A stretch of DNA of 64,000 nucleotides from an uncultured Muribaculaceae bacterium (GCA_910584365.1 CAJUAF010000012.1:1-64000); one strand, 5' to 3'; counted from the stretch's first letter, positions 9,126 through 20,345 are shown. Program-made: numbers and translations. The notes: generated by a model not told the origin, from the sequence alone.

Positions 9126-10178
9126 ATGAATTTTACGCCCTTTAAACGCATCAATCGCAGTCGTAAGATATTAACGTTAGCCTTCTGTGCTGTGACAGCC
9201 TTTCTTATACCCGCGCGACAAGCGGTCGCTGCCACCCCCCTTCCCCTTGGCGCAGACGTCGGCTGGCTGACCCAGCTGGAAGCCGAGGGTGAGAAATTCT
9301 ACGATTCGGACGGCAAGGAGACCGAATGTATGCGCCTTCTCCGCGACGAATGTGGCGTCAACGCCATCCGTCTGCGGGTATGGGTGGATCCCGAGGGAGG
9401 ATGGAACGGCAAGGAGGACGTCCTGCAGAAGTCGCGCCGGGCTCAGGCTCTCGGCCTCCCGCTGATGATAGACTTCCATTTCTCTGACTCCTGGGCCGAT
9501 CCCGGCCAGCAAAGGATGCCCCGCGCATGGGTAGGCATGAGTTTGGAGTCCCTCCGGCAGGCTGTAGCAACCCATGTGACCGACGTGCTTTCCGCTCTGA
9601 AAGCCGAGAACATCGATGTCCGCTGGGTACAGGTAGGCAACGAAGTCACCAACGGCATGATGCTCCCCGAAGGTGCCCTTGTCGCGCAGGACGCCCATCA
9701 TTTTCCGGAACTGTTCAAGGCCGGATACGATGCCTCGAAAAAGATATACCCCGATGCTCCGGTAATCCTCCATATCGACCGGGGCAACAATGCCGACCTC
9801 TACACCTGGTTCTTCGACCTCATGAAGAAAAACGGGGTGGAATACGACATGATCGGGATGTCCTTCTACCCCTGGCCTTACGACCAGTGGAAATCCCAGA
9901 CCTCCGACCTCATATCGAACATCGCCCGCGTCAGGGAGCGTTACGGGAAACCGGTGATGATATGCGAAATCGGACTCCAGTATGACATGGCAGACGAGTG
10001 CGCGGAAATGCTGACACGCCTGCTTGACGAATACAAGCGCTCGAAACCTTTCGAGGGTATCTTCTATTGGGAACCTGAAGCCCCAGCTGGCTATAACGGA
10101 GGCTACGACAAAAGCTGCTTCAAGGAGGGACGCCCCACCCGCGCGCTGACTCCCTTCAGGGATTTCAGCGCCAAATAA
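9126..10178 (+). CDS. GH53 endo-beta-1,4-galactanase
   Basis: Glycoside hydrolase family 53 enzymes cut the beta-1,4-galactan side chains of pectin (type I arabinogalactan). A signal peptide covers about residues 1-36 (hydrophobic 17-29, then ARQAVAA), so the enzyme is exported. The TIM barrel fills the rest. The acid/base Glu is E173 in VQVGNE and the nucleophile is E281 in MICEIG, both in the clan GH-A arrangement. GADVGWLTQLE and RLRVWVDP are family motifs. Length (350) is normal for a single-domain enzyme. The gene lies 36 bases before galK on the same strand, which suggests that galactose released from galactan is fed into the genes that follow. I see no lipobox, so it is probably periplasmic. 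Confidence 0.92.
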   Translation: MNFTPFKRINRSRKILTLAFCAVTAFLIPARQAVAATPLPLGADVGWLTQLEAEGEKFYDSDGKETECMRLLRDECGVNAIRLRVWVDPEGGWNGKEDVLQKSRRAQALGLPLMIDFHFSDSWADPGQQRMPRAWVGMSLESLRQAVATHVTDVLSALKAENIDVRWVQVGNEVTNGMMLPEGALVAQDAHHFPELFKAGYDASKKIYPDAPVILHIDRGNNADLYTWFFDLMKKNGVEYDMIGMSFYPWPYDQWKSQTSDLISNIARVRERYGKPVMICEIGLQYDMADECAEMLTRLLDEYKRSKPFEGIFYWEPEAPAGYNGGYDKSCFKEGRPTRALTPFRDFSAK

Positions 10179-10214
10179 CTCTGACCACTAACCCTTTTTA
10201 CCTATTAAAATATC

Positions 10215-11351
10215 ATGCAAAAAAAAATCAGCTCCATCTTCAAGGAGAAATTCGGCAAGGAAGGCACTCTCTATGCCTCCGCCGGACGTATCAACCTTAT
10301 CGGCGAACACACCGACTATAACGGCGGCTTCGTGTTCCCCGGCGCCATCGATAAAGTAATCATGGCCGAAATCGCCCCCAACGGCACCGATACCGTCCGC
10401 GTCTTCTCCATCGACATCAACGAATACGCCGAATTCGGTCTCCGCGAAGAGGATGCTCCCACCCAGCAGTGGGCCCGCTATATCTTCGGAATCTGCCGCG
10501 AAATCATCAAGCGTGGCGGTAAAGTCGAGGGCTTCGACGCCGTCTTCGCAGGCAATGTGCCCCTCGGAGCCGGTCTTTCCTCCTCGGCCGCTCTCGAAAG
10601 CTGCTTCGCGTTCGCCATGAACGATATGTTCAACGGCAACACCATCGACAAGTTCGAGCTTGCCCGTATCGGTCAGTCCACCGAACATAACTACTGCGGC
10701 GTAAACTGCGGCATAATGGACCAGTTCGCCTCCGTCTTCGGTAAGAAAGACCACCTGATGCGTCTCGACTGCCGCTCCATGGAATTCGAATATTTCCCCT
10801 TCAAGGCCGACGGTTACCAGCTGGTGCTTCTCGACTCGAAAGTAAAACACGCCCTGGTCGACTCCCCCTATAACAAGCGCCGTCAGAGCTGCGAGCGCGT
10901 AGCAAAGACGCTGGGCGTAGAGACCCTCCGCGACGCCGATATGGATAAACTTAACGCTGTCCGCAGTGACATCACCGCCGAAGACTATTTCCGCGCCAAA
11001 TACGTCATCGAGGAAAAAGACCGCGTACTGGCTGTCTGCGACGCTCTCAACAAGGGGGACCTCGAGACTGTCGGCAAGAAAATGTACGAGACCCATGACG
11101 GTCTTTCAAAAGACTACGAAGTCAGCTGCGAGGAACTCGACTACCTCAACGATATAGCCCGCCAGTGCGGAGTCACCGGCTCCCGTATCATGGGTGGCGG
11201 CTTCGGCGGCTGCACCATAAACCTTGTCAAGGATGACCTCTACGACAACTTCATCGCCACGGCCAAGAAAGAATTCAAGGCCCGCTACGGCCACGAACCC
11301 GTCGTAATCCCCGTCATCATCTCCGACGGAGCGCGCAAAATCTCCGAATAA
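10215..11351 (+). CDS. galK: Galactokinase
   Basis: GalK phosphorylates alpha-D-galactose with ATP to galactose-1-phosphate, the first committed Leloir step, in the cytosol. The galactokinase signature GRINLIGEHTDYN is at residues 24-36. The GHMP-kinase ATP motif PLGAGLSSSAALE is near 116-128, and the third GHMP motif (GSRIMGGGFGGC) is near 321-332. Length (378) is normal. It follows the endo-galactanase gene and precedes a sugar nucleotidyltransferase gene. A GC-rich hairpin and a pyrimidine-rich tract lie between galK and the next gene, so the two may not be expressed equally. Confidence 0.97.
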   Translation: MQKKISSIFKEKFGKEGTLYASAGRINLIGEHTDYNGGFVFPGAIDKVIMAEIAPNGTDTVRVFSIDINEYAEFGLREEDAPTQQWARYIFGICREIIKRGGKVEGFDAVFAGNVPLGAGLSSSAALESCFAFAMNDMFNGNTIDKFELARIGQSTEHNYCGVNCGIMDQFASVFGKKDHLMRLDCRSMEFEYFPFKADGYQLVLLDSKVKHALVDSPYNKRRQSCERVAKTLGVETLRDADMDKLNAVRSDITAEDYFRAKYVIEEKDRVLAVCDALNKGDLETVGKKMYETHDGLSKDYEVSCEELDYLNDIARQCGVTGSRIMGGGFGGCTINLVKDDLYDNFIATAKKEFKARYGHEPVVIPVIISDGARKISE

Positions 11352-11363
11352 TCCGCCCTTTCT

Positions 11364-11390
11364 CTTCCCGGGGACGCTCTCCCCGGGAAG
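11364..11390 (+). terminator. Hairpin between galK and the nucleotidyltransferase gene
   Basis: A perfect 10-base stem (11364-11373 with 11381-11390) with a 7-base loop lies 12 bases after the galK stop. A CT-rich tract follows rather than a plain T run. It may be a partial terminator, an mRNA-stabilising element or a processing site. Confidence 0.5.
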
Positions 11391-11484
11391 CTCCTCTCTC
11401 CCCTCTCTTTCTCTTCGTCTCTCTGTCCGTCATTTACGGCGCTTTCATGCGCCCCTGGAATATACATCAATCGATTAAAATATA

Positions 11485-12387
11485 ATGAAACCTACACTCT
11501 TTGTTCTCGCTGCCGGTATGGGCAGCCGCTACGGAGGTCTCAAACAGCTCGATCCCCTCGGCCCCAACGGTGAAACCATCATGGACTATTCCATCTACGA
11601 CGCTCTTCAGGCCGGATTCGGCAAGGTTGTCTTCGTAATCCGCAAAGACTTCGAGAAAGATTTCCGCGAGAAAATTCTCTCCAAATATGAAGGCCACATC
11701 CCCGTGGAAGTTGTCTTCCAGGCTACCGACAAATTGCCCGAAGGATATACTTGCCCGGCAGACCGCACCAAACCCTGGGGCACCAACCACGCCGTCCTGA
11801 TGGGCAAGGACGCCATCAGCGAGCCTTTCGCCGTAATCAACGCCGACGACTTCTACGGACGCGACGCTTTCGAGGTAATGGCCCGTGAACTCGCCCGTCC
11901 CCGCGACCGCAAGGGGGATTACTGCATGGTAGGCTTCCGCGTAGGCAACACCATGACCGAGAACGGCTCCGTAGCCCGCGGCGTATGCGCCACCAAGGAC
12001 GGCAACCTGACAGACGTTGTCGAGCGTACCGCCATCTCCTACGCTCCCGACGGACGCATCGTCTTCACCGACGAGAACGGCGTTGAGCAGACTCTCGACC
12101 CGATGACTCCCGTGTCGATGAACCTGTGGGGCTTCACTCCCGACTACTTCGACTTCTCGGAGCGCGAATTCCGCAAATTCCTCGACAAAGACCTCAATAC
12201 ACCCAAAGCCGAGTTTTTCATCCCCCTCTGCATCGACACGCTGATAAAGAACGGCGAGGCTACCGTCAAGGTTCTTGACACGGATTCCCGCTGGTTCGGC
12301 GTCACATACGCAGCCGACCGTCCCGGCGTTGTCGCCAAGTTCGCCGAACTCCACAAAGACGGCACCTATCCCGAAAAACTTTTCTAA
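11485..12387 (+). CDS. Sugar-phosphate nucleotidyltransferase, candidate GalT replacement
   Basis: This 300-residue protein has the nucleotidyltransferase fold of sugar-1-phosphate pyrophosphorylases. LAAGMGSRYGGLKQL at residues 8-22 is the nucleotide-binding signature with its Arg and Lys. PWGTNHAVLMG near 96-106 and VINADDFYG near 115-123, the metal-binding Asp pair, are the next two motifs. It lies between galK and galE (5 bases before galE), where classical galT would be expected, and no galT is in the window. The inference is that it joins UTP and galactose-1-phosphate to UDP-galactose. It could instead be a glucose-1-phosphate enzyme that supplies UDP-glucose. The family call is solid; the substrate is not. 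Confidence 0.85.
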   Translation: MKPTLFVLAAGMGSRYGGLKQLDPLGPNGETIMDYSIYDALQAGFGKVVFVIRKDFEKDFREKILSKYEGHIPVEVVFQATDKLPEGYTCPADRTKPWGTNHAVLMGKDAISEPFAVINADDFYGRDAFEVMARELARPRDRKGDYCMVGFRVGNTMTENGSVARGVCATKDGNLTDVVERTAISYAPDGRIVFTDENGVEQTLDPMTPVSMNLWGFTPDYFDFSEREFRKFLDKDLNTPKAEFFIPLCIDTLIKNGEATVKVLDTDSRWFGVTYAADRPGVVAKFAELHKDGTYPEKLF

Positions 12388-12392
12388 ACACA

Positions 12393-13427
12393 ATGAAATC
12401 TACAATTCTTGTTACCGGCGGCACCGGCTACATCGGTTCCCATACCGTTGTCGAACTCCAGAATGCCGGCTATCCGGTAGTTATCATAGACAATCTCTCC
12501 AACTCCAACCGCGAGGTTCTCGACGGCATCGAACGCATCACCGGAATCCGTCCCGAATTCGTCGAGGCTGACTGCACCGACCTGACCGCCCTGAAGATTC
12601 TCTTCGACACCTATCCCGGCATCAAGGGAATCATCAACTTCGCGGCCTCCAAAGCTGTCGGCGAGTCCATGCAGAAACCCCTGCTCTACTATCGCAACAA
12701 CCTCAACACCCTGATGAACCTGCTTGACATGATGGGTAAATATGACGTCAAGGGAATCGTCTTCTCCTCTTCCTGCACCGTCTACGGCGAGCCGGACGTG
12801 AATCCCGTCACCGAGCAGTCTCCCATCAAGAAAGCCACTTCCCCCTACGGCAACACCAAGCAGATCTCCGAGGAAATCATCACAGACGTGATCAACTCCG
12901 GCGCTCCGTTCAAGAGTGTCCTCCTCCGTTACTTCAACCCCGTGGGCGCTCATCCCTCGTCGGAAATCGGCGAACTGCCCAACGGCGTTCCCCAGAACCT
13001 GGTCCCCTTCCTGACCCAGACTGCCATGGGAATCCGCAAGGAACTCAGCGTATTCGGCGATGACTACAACACTCCCGACGGTTCCTGCATCCGCGACTAT
13101 ATCGACGTTGTAGATTTGGCCAAGGCTCATGTAATCGCCGTAGAACGTATGCTCGAGGACAAGTCCGAAGAGAAAATCGAGATTTTCAACCTCGGCACCG
13201 GCAACGGAATGAGTGTCCTCGGTCTTATCAACGCCTTTGAAAAGGCAACCGGCGTCAAGGTACCCCACAAGATCGCCCCCCGCCGCGCCGGCGATATCGA
13301 AAAGGTTTGGGCCAATCCCGAGTATGCCAACAAGGTACTCGGCTGGGTGGCCGACACCCCCATCGAGGATACCATGCGCAATGCCTGGGCATGGCAGTGC
13401 AAACTCCGCGAACGCGGCATCATGTAA
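12393..13427 (+). CDS. galE: UDP-glucose 4-epimerase
   Basis: GalE interconverts UDP-galactose and UDP-glucose, using tightly bound NAD. It is a 344-residue extended SDR. The Rossmann motif GGTGYIGSH is at about residues 8-16. SSSCTVYGEP holds the catalytic Ser/Thr region, and the YxxxK pair is in SPYGNTK. The RYFNPVGAHPSS and RDYIDVVDLAKAH segments are characteristic of GalE. It starts 5 bases after the nucleotidyltransferase gene, so the two are very likely co-transcribed, and it closes the galactose block. A strong hairpin follows the stop. Confidence 0.96.
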   Translation: MKSTILVTGGTGYIGSHTVVELQNAGYPVVIIDNLSNSNREVLDGIERITGIRPEFVEADCTDLTALKILFDTYPGIKGIINFAASKAVGESMQKPLLYYRNNLNTLMNLLDMMGKYDVKGIVFSSSCTVYGEPDVNPVTEQSPIKKATSPYGNTKQISEEIITDVINSGAPFKSVLLRYFNPVGAHPSSEIGELPNGVPQNLVPFLTQTAMGIRKELSVFGDDYNTPDGSCIRDYIDVVDLAKAHVIAVERMLEDKSEEKIEIFNLGTGNGMSVLGLINAFEKATGVKVPHKIAPRRAGDIEKVWANPEYANKVLGWVADTPIEDTMRNAWAWQCKLRERGIM

Positions 13428-13450
13428 TATCCATAACCCCTCACTAACGG

Positions 13451-13488
13451 ATATGGCGGAAGGCATCCTGTAATGCTTTCCGCCATAT
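13451..13488 (+). terminator. Terminator after galE
   Basis: Arms 13451-13466 and 13473-13488 form a 16-base stem with one G-U pair and a 6-base loop, 23 bases after the galE stop. The T run after it is short. It separates the galactose genes from the phosphatase gene. Confidence 0.7.
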
Positions 13489-13506
13489 TCTGCAATCTTC
13501 TTAGCC

Positions 13507-14853
13507 ATGAATTTCAAACGTTCCCTGCTGACAGTCATCGCCGCTGCCGTGGCCATGACGTTCCTTAATGCCTCCGTCCGCGATGAGATTCGCGCCACTC
13601 CCGAAAAAGCCGGAGGAGTCTATTACGCCTATCCCGGTCCGGCCGATACTCTCGCGCAGGCTCCCGCCGGATATGCGCCGTTCTATATCTCCCATTACGG
13701 ACGCCATGGCTCGCGCTACCTGATTTCCGACGGAGACTACACGCGGGTAATCCGCCGGTTTGAATCGGCTGATTCAGCCGGGTGTCTGACCGCACTCGGG
13801 AAAGAGGTTCTGAGGAAACTCAGGAACATATGGACCGAGGCTGAGGGGCGCGGCGGCGAGCTGACGCCGCTCGGGGCCCGACAGCATAGAGGTATCGCAA
13901 GAAGGATGTACACCTCGTGGCCCGCTGTCTTCACCGATTCGGCGAAGATCACAGCCGCATCCACACAAGTGATGCGCTGCGCCCACTCGATGATGGCTTT
14001 CTGCGAAGGCCTGAAAGAGGAAAATCCCCGCCTGGAAATCCCGAAGGAATCCTCGGCGAGGAATATGTCGTATCTCTGCTGGTGGACACCGGAAGCTGCT
14101 GAATGGAATTCCGACAGGGGTCCGTGGAAAAGCCTTTATGATGATTTCGAACGGAAGGGAATCCGTCCGGAACGTCTGTATGCGTCGTTGTTCACGTGTC
14201 CGGCTGCCACCGACAGTGAGGAGGCATACCGCGCGGAGGCCGACCTGATGTGGGGACTATACTGGATCGCGGTGGATATGCAGAATATGGAGACCCGCGA
14301 AAACTTCTTCGACCTGTTCACTCCCGACGAACTCTTCTCCGTCTGGGAAATCAACAACCTCTCTTTCTATATCCACAACGCTTCCTTCCCGATGTCAGGA
14401 GGACTGATAACAGCCAACGCCCGCAACCTGCTGGAGAATATTGTCCGCACGGCCGACGAGTATATCGCCTCAGGTAGCAACGGCGCCACCCTCCGCTTCG
14501 GTCATGACGGCAACATTACCCCCCTGGCCGCTCTTATGGCATTCGACGGCTTTTGCGGGGAGGAAGCCGATCCCGCGAAAGTCTGCGAAGTCTGGACCAA
14601 TTTCCGGGTGACCCCGATGGCCTCAAATATGCAGGCTGTCTTTTTCAGGCCCGGGAACAGTTCCCCCGGTGACTCCCTCTCCGCGGATGACGTGCTTGTA
14701 AAATTCATGATGAACGAACATGACGTTCTTCTCCCCATAGAATCGGAAGCGGCGCCGTTTTACCGCTGGGCCGACGCACGCCGTTTCTTCATCTCCAGAA
14801 TTGAAAGGGCCGACAGCATCATTTCCTCGGCCCGCAACTCCACAGCCAGATAA
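13507..14853 (+). CDS. Secreted histidine acid phosphatase (phytase/MINPP-like)
   Basis: Branch 2 histidine phosphatases remove phosphate through a phospho-histidine intermediate. A signal peptide covers about residues 1-23, so the enzyme is periplasmic or exported. The catalytic YGRHGSRY is at residues 64-71, and the second motif is GHDGNI in the C-terminal third. The family groups include phytases, multiple inositol polyphosphate phosphatases (MINPP) and glucose-1-phosphatases. The second motif is HD here rather than the HAE of many MINPPs, which points to HD-type specificity (inference). The 448-residue length fits the family. It follows a terminator and precedes murI by 16 bases. Confidence 0.88.
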   Translation: MNFKRSLLTVIAAAVAMTFLNASVRDEIRATPEKAGGVYYAYPGPADTLAQAPAGYAPFYISHYGRHGSRYLISDGDYTRVIRRFESADSAGCLTALGKEVLRKLRNIWTEAEGRGGELTPLGARQHRGIARRMYTSWPAVFTDSAKITAASTQVMRCAHSMMAFCEGLKEENPRLEIPKESSARNMSYLCWWTPEAAEWNSDRGPWKSLYDDFERKGIRPERLYASLFTCPAATDSEEAYRAEADLMWGLYWIAVDMQNMETRENFFDLFTPDELFSVWEINNLSFYIHNASFPMSGGLITANARNLLENIVRTADEYIASGSNGATLRFGHDGNITPLAALMAFDGFCGEEADPAKVCEVWTNFRVTPMASNMQAVFFRPGNSSPGDSLSADDVLVKFMMNEHDVLLPIESEAAPFYRWADARRFFISRIERADSIISSARNSTAR

Positions 14854-14869
14854 TAATAGTTTACGAATC

Positions 14870-15691
14870 ATGGAATCCCCCATCGGCGTTTTCGACTCAG
14901 GATACGGCGGACTTACCATCCTCCGGGAAATCCGCAAATTCCTTCCGCAGTATGATTATCTGTATCTGGGCGACAACGCCCGCGCCCCGTATGGGACACG
15001 CTCTTTCGATATCGTCTACCGTTTCACCCTCCAGGCCGTAGAGGAACTTTTCAGCCGCGGATGTCGCCTGGTCATCCTTGCCTGCAATACGGCCTCAGCG
15101 AAAGCCCTGCGGACGATCCAGCAGAACGACCTTCCGCGTATCGACCCGTCGCGCCGGGTGCTGGGAGTGATACGCCCTACCGTCGAGGCCCTCGGACATC
15201 TGACCCGCTCAGGGCACGTAGGCCTGTTCGGCACCCCCGGGACTGTCCGCAGTCAGTCCTATACAATGGAAGTTGCAAAGCTGTTTCCGGGGATGAAGAT
15301 TACCGGTCACAGCTGTCCTATGTGGGTGCCGCTCGTGGAAAACAATGAGGCCGACAAACCGGGAGCCGACTACTTCGTAGACAAGGATTCCAACGCCCTG
15401 ATGGAAGCTGATTCCGAAATAGATACGGTGATTCTCGGCTGTACCCACTATCCGCTACTTTATCCGAAAATCCGCAAAGCCCTCCCCTCTCATGTCACAA
15501 TGATATCCCAGGGAGAAATCGTAGCCGCGTCCCTGGCCGATTATCTGCGGCGTCATCCCGAAATGGAGCGTACACTTTCCCGTACTTCGGCAATCGAGTA
15601 TCTTACGACCGAACGCGCCGATTCATTTTCCCGCATGGCCTCTATCTTCCTCCACACCCCCGTCTGCGCCACTCAGATTACCCTTTCCTGA
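14870..15691 (+). CDS. murI: Glutamate racemase
   Basis: MurI makes D-glutamate for peptidoglycan. The start at 14870 gives the standard N-terminus MESPIGVFDSGYGGLTIL; an upstream ATG at 14801 in the same frame falls inside the phosphatase gene and adds no homologous sequence. The two catalytic Cys residues are in VILACNTASAKAL and VILGCTHYPLL. The 273-residue length is typical. It begins 16 bases after the phosphatase stop and may be read through from it. Confidence 0.96.
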   Translation: MESPIGVFDSGYGGLTILREIRKFLPQYDYLYLGDNARAPYGTRSFDIVYRFTLQAVEELFSRGCRLVILACNTASAKALRTIQQNDLPRIDPSRRVLGVIRPTVEALGHLTRSGHVGLFGTPGTVRSQSYTMEVAKLFPGMKITGHSCPMWVPLVENNEADKPGADYFVDKDSNALMEADSEIDTVILGCTHYPLLYPKIRKALPSHVTMISQGEIVAASLADYLRRHPEMERTLSRTSAIEYLTTERADSFSRMASIFLHTPVCATQITLS

Positions 15692-15799
15692 ATCCGGAGA
15701 ATTACCCCAGGCTGCCTCGCAGCCGAATCCACCCGTAGCCCGAAATGAACCTTTTCGTAAAATGACTGTTTAATCTTCTGAAAGAAATTCTTACAGTTT

Positions 15800-16318
15800 A
15801 TGAAAAAGTTATACTTATCAGTTCTGGCAGTGGCAGCACTCGCACTGACTTCCTGCGGTTCGAAAAACGCAGAGAAAAAAGCTGAGGATGAAGGAGTTGC
15901 CTTAAAGGCCAAAATCGAGAATTGCTCCGATTCTGACAGTCTTAAAATCTATGTCCGTCAGGCCAATGAATATGCAGCCAGACTGGTCAAGGAAGGTAAA
16001 TTCTCTGCCGCGAAGGCTTATCTCGACGATGTCGCCCCCGTTATTCAGGCTAAGGACTCTACCGCCGCCACGGTTCTTGACCGCCTGGAGGCAACCGCCG
16101 ACAGTACGCTGAACGTGGCTGCGGAAAAAGCGGACTCTCTGAAAGACAAAGCCACCGACGCCGCCAAAGCCAAAGTAGAGGAAGGTAAAGAGAAAGCTGC
16201 CGATGCCGCAAATGACGTCAAGGCAAAGGCCGGCGATGCTGTCTCAGCCGCAAAAGACAAGGCTAATGACGTTGTCGGTTCAGCCACGGACAAAGTGAAG
16301 GACGCTCTCGGCAAATAA
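15800..16318 (+). CDS. LEA-like helical lipoprotein
   Basis: This is a small exported lipoprotein: the signal MKKLYLSVLAVAALALTSCGS has lipobox LTSC. After an acidic and Ser-rich middle, the last 80 residues are built of Ala, Lys, Asp and Glu with an 11-residue-like periodicity (repeated KAxDAAxxAKxxVxx words). That is the pattern of late-embryogenesis-abundant (LEA group 3)-like or apolipoprotein-like amphipathic helices. Such regions are often disordered in water and form helices at membranes or on drying. A role in envelope stress or membrane association is inference. It is monocistronic, with a bidirectional terminator downstream. Confidence 0.8.
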   Translation: MKKLYLSVLAVAALALTSCGSKNAEKKAEDEGVALKAKIENCSDSDSLKIYVRQANEYAARLVKEGKFSAAKAYLDDVAPVIQAKDSTAATVLDRLEATADSTLNVAAEKADSLKDKATDAAKAKVEEGKEKAADAANDVKAKAGDAVSAAKDKANDVVGSATDKVKDALGK

Positions 16319-16340
16319 AAGCGAATTCTGATATCCGCGA

Positions 16341-16393
16341 ACAAACCGTACCCCTCCGTTGACTATTATCGTCAACGGAGGGGTACGGTTTGT
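16341..16393. terminator. Bidirectional terminator with 23-base perfect stem
   Basis: Bases 16341-16363 and 16371-16393 are perfect inverted copies with a 7-base loop, located between two convergent genes (ending at 16318 and 16452). It can serve both strands. The stem is longer than usual. Confidence 0.85.
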
Positions 16394-16451
16394 TTATCAG
16401 CATCCGACGGACAGTTTCTGTCAGTGGGGCTGTCCTTCCCCAAGGAGTCGT

Positions 16452-17078
16452 TTACTTGAAATAGTATGCCACGCGGATGGACCAGTAGCGGTTGCGGGCC
16501 GACATATTGTCGAGCTTAACAGCTTTTGTCGCGTAAGTCATACCCCAGGTATAGGAACCCGACACCTGCCATTTCTTGAAAATCTCCACTCCGACGCCGG
16601 CACGCAGACCGATGGAACCGAAAGGATATTCCATTGCCTTGCATCCGGAATGGGCTATATTGAAATTAAACACCGGACCGCCGAAAACCATCGGAGCAAG
16701 ATAATCCTCGAAGCCGTTCATGCGGGTCCATTTGAATTTCAGGTTGAGCGGAATTTCGAGCGTATGGAGAAATATGTTCTCGTTGCCGTAACCGTCCACA
16801 GCCCATATCTTGCGGCTTCCGAGGTCACATTTGGCCCCGAGCATGGCATAATAGGCGGCAACGTCAATGCCCAGACCGATACCCGGGAACATCAGTTCCC
16901 CCTGCACGCCAAGCTGAGGTCCGGCGATTCCGCTGACCTTGAACAGATCCTGCTTGAAATCCAGTGTGGAGATACCGGCTCCGGCCGTCACCGCATAGCG
17001 GAATTCGGCTTTCGTCTGCGCGGTTCCGAATAACAGCAGAACCAGCGGCAGAACAATATATTTCAGAATCGTTTTCAT
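16452..17078 (-). CDS. Outer membrane beta-barrel protein
   Basis: A signal peptide (about residues 1-24, ending AQTKA) is followed by alternating hydrophobic/polar strands ending in aromatic residues ([10 protein letters not shown] at the C-terminus). This is the mark of a small barrel of the PorT/OmpW-like type in Bacteroidetes. The 208-residue length suggests 8 strands. Its role is unknown. The stop of the upstream hisS gene is at 17075 and this gene starts at 17078, a 4-base overlap that implies co-translation. Confidence 0.8.
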   Translation of the reverse strand: MKTILKYIVLPLVLLLFGTAQTKAEFRYAVTAGAGISTLDFKQDLFKVSGIAGPQLGVQGELMFPGIGLGIDVAAYYAMLGAKCDLGSRKIWAVDGYGNENIFLHTLEIPLNLKFKWTRMNGFEDYLAPMVFGGPVFNFNIAHSGCKAMEYPFGSIGLRAGVGVEIFKKWQVSGSYTWGMTYATKAVKLDNMSARNRYWSIRVAYYFK

Positions 17079-18442
17079 TTCAGGATTACTTTAAGAATTT
17101 CAGCCGCATCGGCGTCAACAAGGGTCTGCTCGCCGGTAGTCATGTTCTTGAGATTTACTTTCCTTTCGGCAAGCTCTGTCTCCCCGATAATGGCGACAAA
17201 CGGAATTTTCGAAGCGTCGGCATATCCCATCTGTTTTTTCATCTTCACTGTATCGGGGTAAACCTCGGCGGCGGTTCCGGCGGCACGCAGTTCCTTGGCT
17301 AGTCTGAGGGAAGCGGCGGCTTCCGCATTGCCGAAATTGGCGAAGAGTACAGTAGTCGACGTCGCGCGGGCCTCCTGGGGGAAAAGGTCCAGAGCAAGCA
17401 GCACGTCATATATACGGTCGGCGCCGAACGATACCCCCACACCGGAGAGACCGGGCATACCGAAGACTCCCGTAAGGTTGTCGTAGCGGCCGCCGCCGGA
17501 GATGGAACCGATCTGAACGTCGGCTGCCTTAACCTCGATGATGGTGCCTGTATAGTAATTTAAACCGCGGGCGAGGGAGACATCCAGGTCGAGTTCGGCA
17601 GTCAGCCCCAGGGAGGTGACGCCATTTATTACCGTCTGAAGTTCCCTTACACCGAGGGAGCCGGTCTCGGAGGGCGCCAGCAGTTCAGCCAACGCTGCAA
17701 GCCGCTGGTCGAGCGAGCCGGAAATGGCAAGAATCGGCTGCAGACGATCCACAGCCTCCTGCGACAGACCGCGCTCTATAAGCTCGGCGTTGACATTGTC
17801 GAGACCGATTTTGTCGAGTTTGTCGATAGCCGTGGTTATGTCGATGATCTTGTCGGGGAATCCGATAAGCTCGGCGATTCCGGCAAGCACCTTGCGGTTG
17901 TTCAGTTTGAGGATAATGCGGATATTCAGGCGGCGGAACACCTCGTCCACCATCTGAAGCAGCTCTATCTCATTAATGAGCGAATCCGAGCCCACCACGT
18001 CGGCGTCACACTGGTAGAACTCCCGGTAACGACCTTTCTGCGGACGGTCGGCGCGCCATACCGGCTGGATCTGATACCGCTTGAAGGGCATCTGAAGCTC
18101 ATTGCGGTGCTGGACCACGTAGCGGGCGAAAGGAACCGTCAGATCATAACGCAGCCCTTTCTCGCAAAGCCGGGATGTCAAGCGGGGATAATGCTCCCCG
18201 TCAAGCAGCTCAGGCTCAACCCCTTTGAGGAATTCGCCGGAGTTGAGAATCTTGAACAGAAGTTTGTCCCCCTCTTCGCCATATTTGCCCATCAGCGTGG
18301 AAAGATTCTCCATAGCGGGAGTTTCCACGGGGTTATAGCCGTAGAGACGGAAAACGGTGCGTATCGTATCGAAAATATAATTGCGGCGCGCCATTTCCAC
18401 CGGAGAAAAGTCGCGGGTGCCTTTGGGAATCGAGGGCTTCAT
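17075..18442 (-). CDS. hisS: Histidyl-tRNA synthetase
   Basis: HisRS charges tRNA-His with histidine in the cytosol. It is a class II synthetase. Motif 2 appears as the [18 protein letters not shown] segment, the histidine-specific [10 protein letters not shown] segment is present, and motif 3 is [12 protein letters not shown] followed by [13 protein letters not shown]. The anticodon-binding domain fills the last 100 residues. Length (455) is normal. It lies 39 bases after typA on the same strand and overlaps the start of the outer membrane barrel gene. Confidence 0.97.
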   Translation of the reverse strand: MKPSIPKGTRDFSPVEMARRNYIFDTIRTVFRLYGYNPVETPAMENLSTLMGKYGEEGDKLLFKILNSGEFLKGVEPELLDGEHYPRLTSRLCEKGLRYDLTVPFARYVVQHRNELQMPFKRYQIQPVWRADRPQKGRYREFYQCDADVVGSDSLINEIELLQMVDEVFRRLNIRIILKLNNRKVLAGIAELIGFPDKIIDITTAIDKLDKIGLDNVNAELIERGLSQEAVDRLQPILAISGSLDQRLAALAELLAPSETGSLGVRELQTVINGVTSLGLTAELDLDVSLARGLNYYTGTIIEVKAADVQIGSISGGGRYDNLTGVFGMPGLSGVGVSFGADRIYDVLLALDLFPQEARATSTTVLFANFGNAEAAASLRLAKELRAAGTAAEVYPDTVKMKKQMGYADASKIPFVAIIGETELAERKVNLKNMTTGEQTLVDADAAEILKVILK

Positions 18443-18481
18443 ATTCGGATTCTTGTAAGAAAAAGTGATTATGTACTGTTA

Positions 18482-20281
<1,800 letters not shown>

Positions 20282-20306
20282 ACAGTGTCAATTCATTTTC
20301 AGGCAG

Positions 20307-20314
20307 CAAAGTTA
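20307..20314 (-). promoter_or_regulatory. Candidate -7 box for typA
   Basis: The minus strand reads TAACTTTG here, fitting TAnnTTTG, 25 bases before the typA start. No good -33 match is seen. Confidence 0.4.
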
Positions 20315-20345
20315 CAAAAAAATCCTGTAACCCTCCCCTATTTTT

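Noticed and set aside
10188..13598. Three long leftward open frames opposite galK, the nucleotidyltransferase and galE
   Set aside because: The plus-strand genes have unmistakable motifs; the opposite frames are shadows of strongly biased codons.
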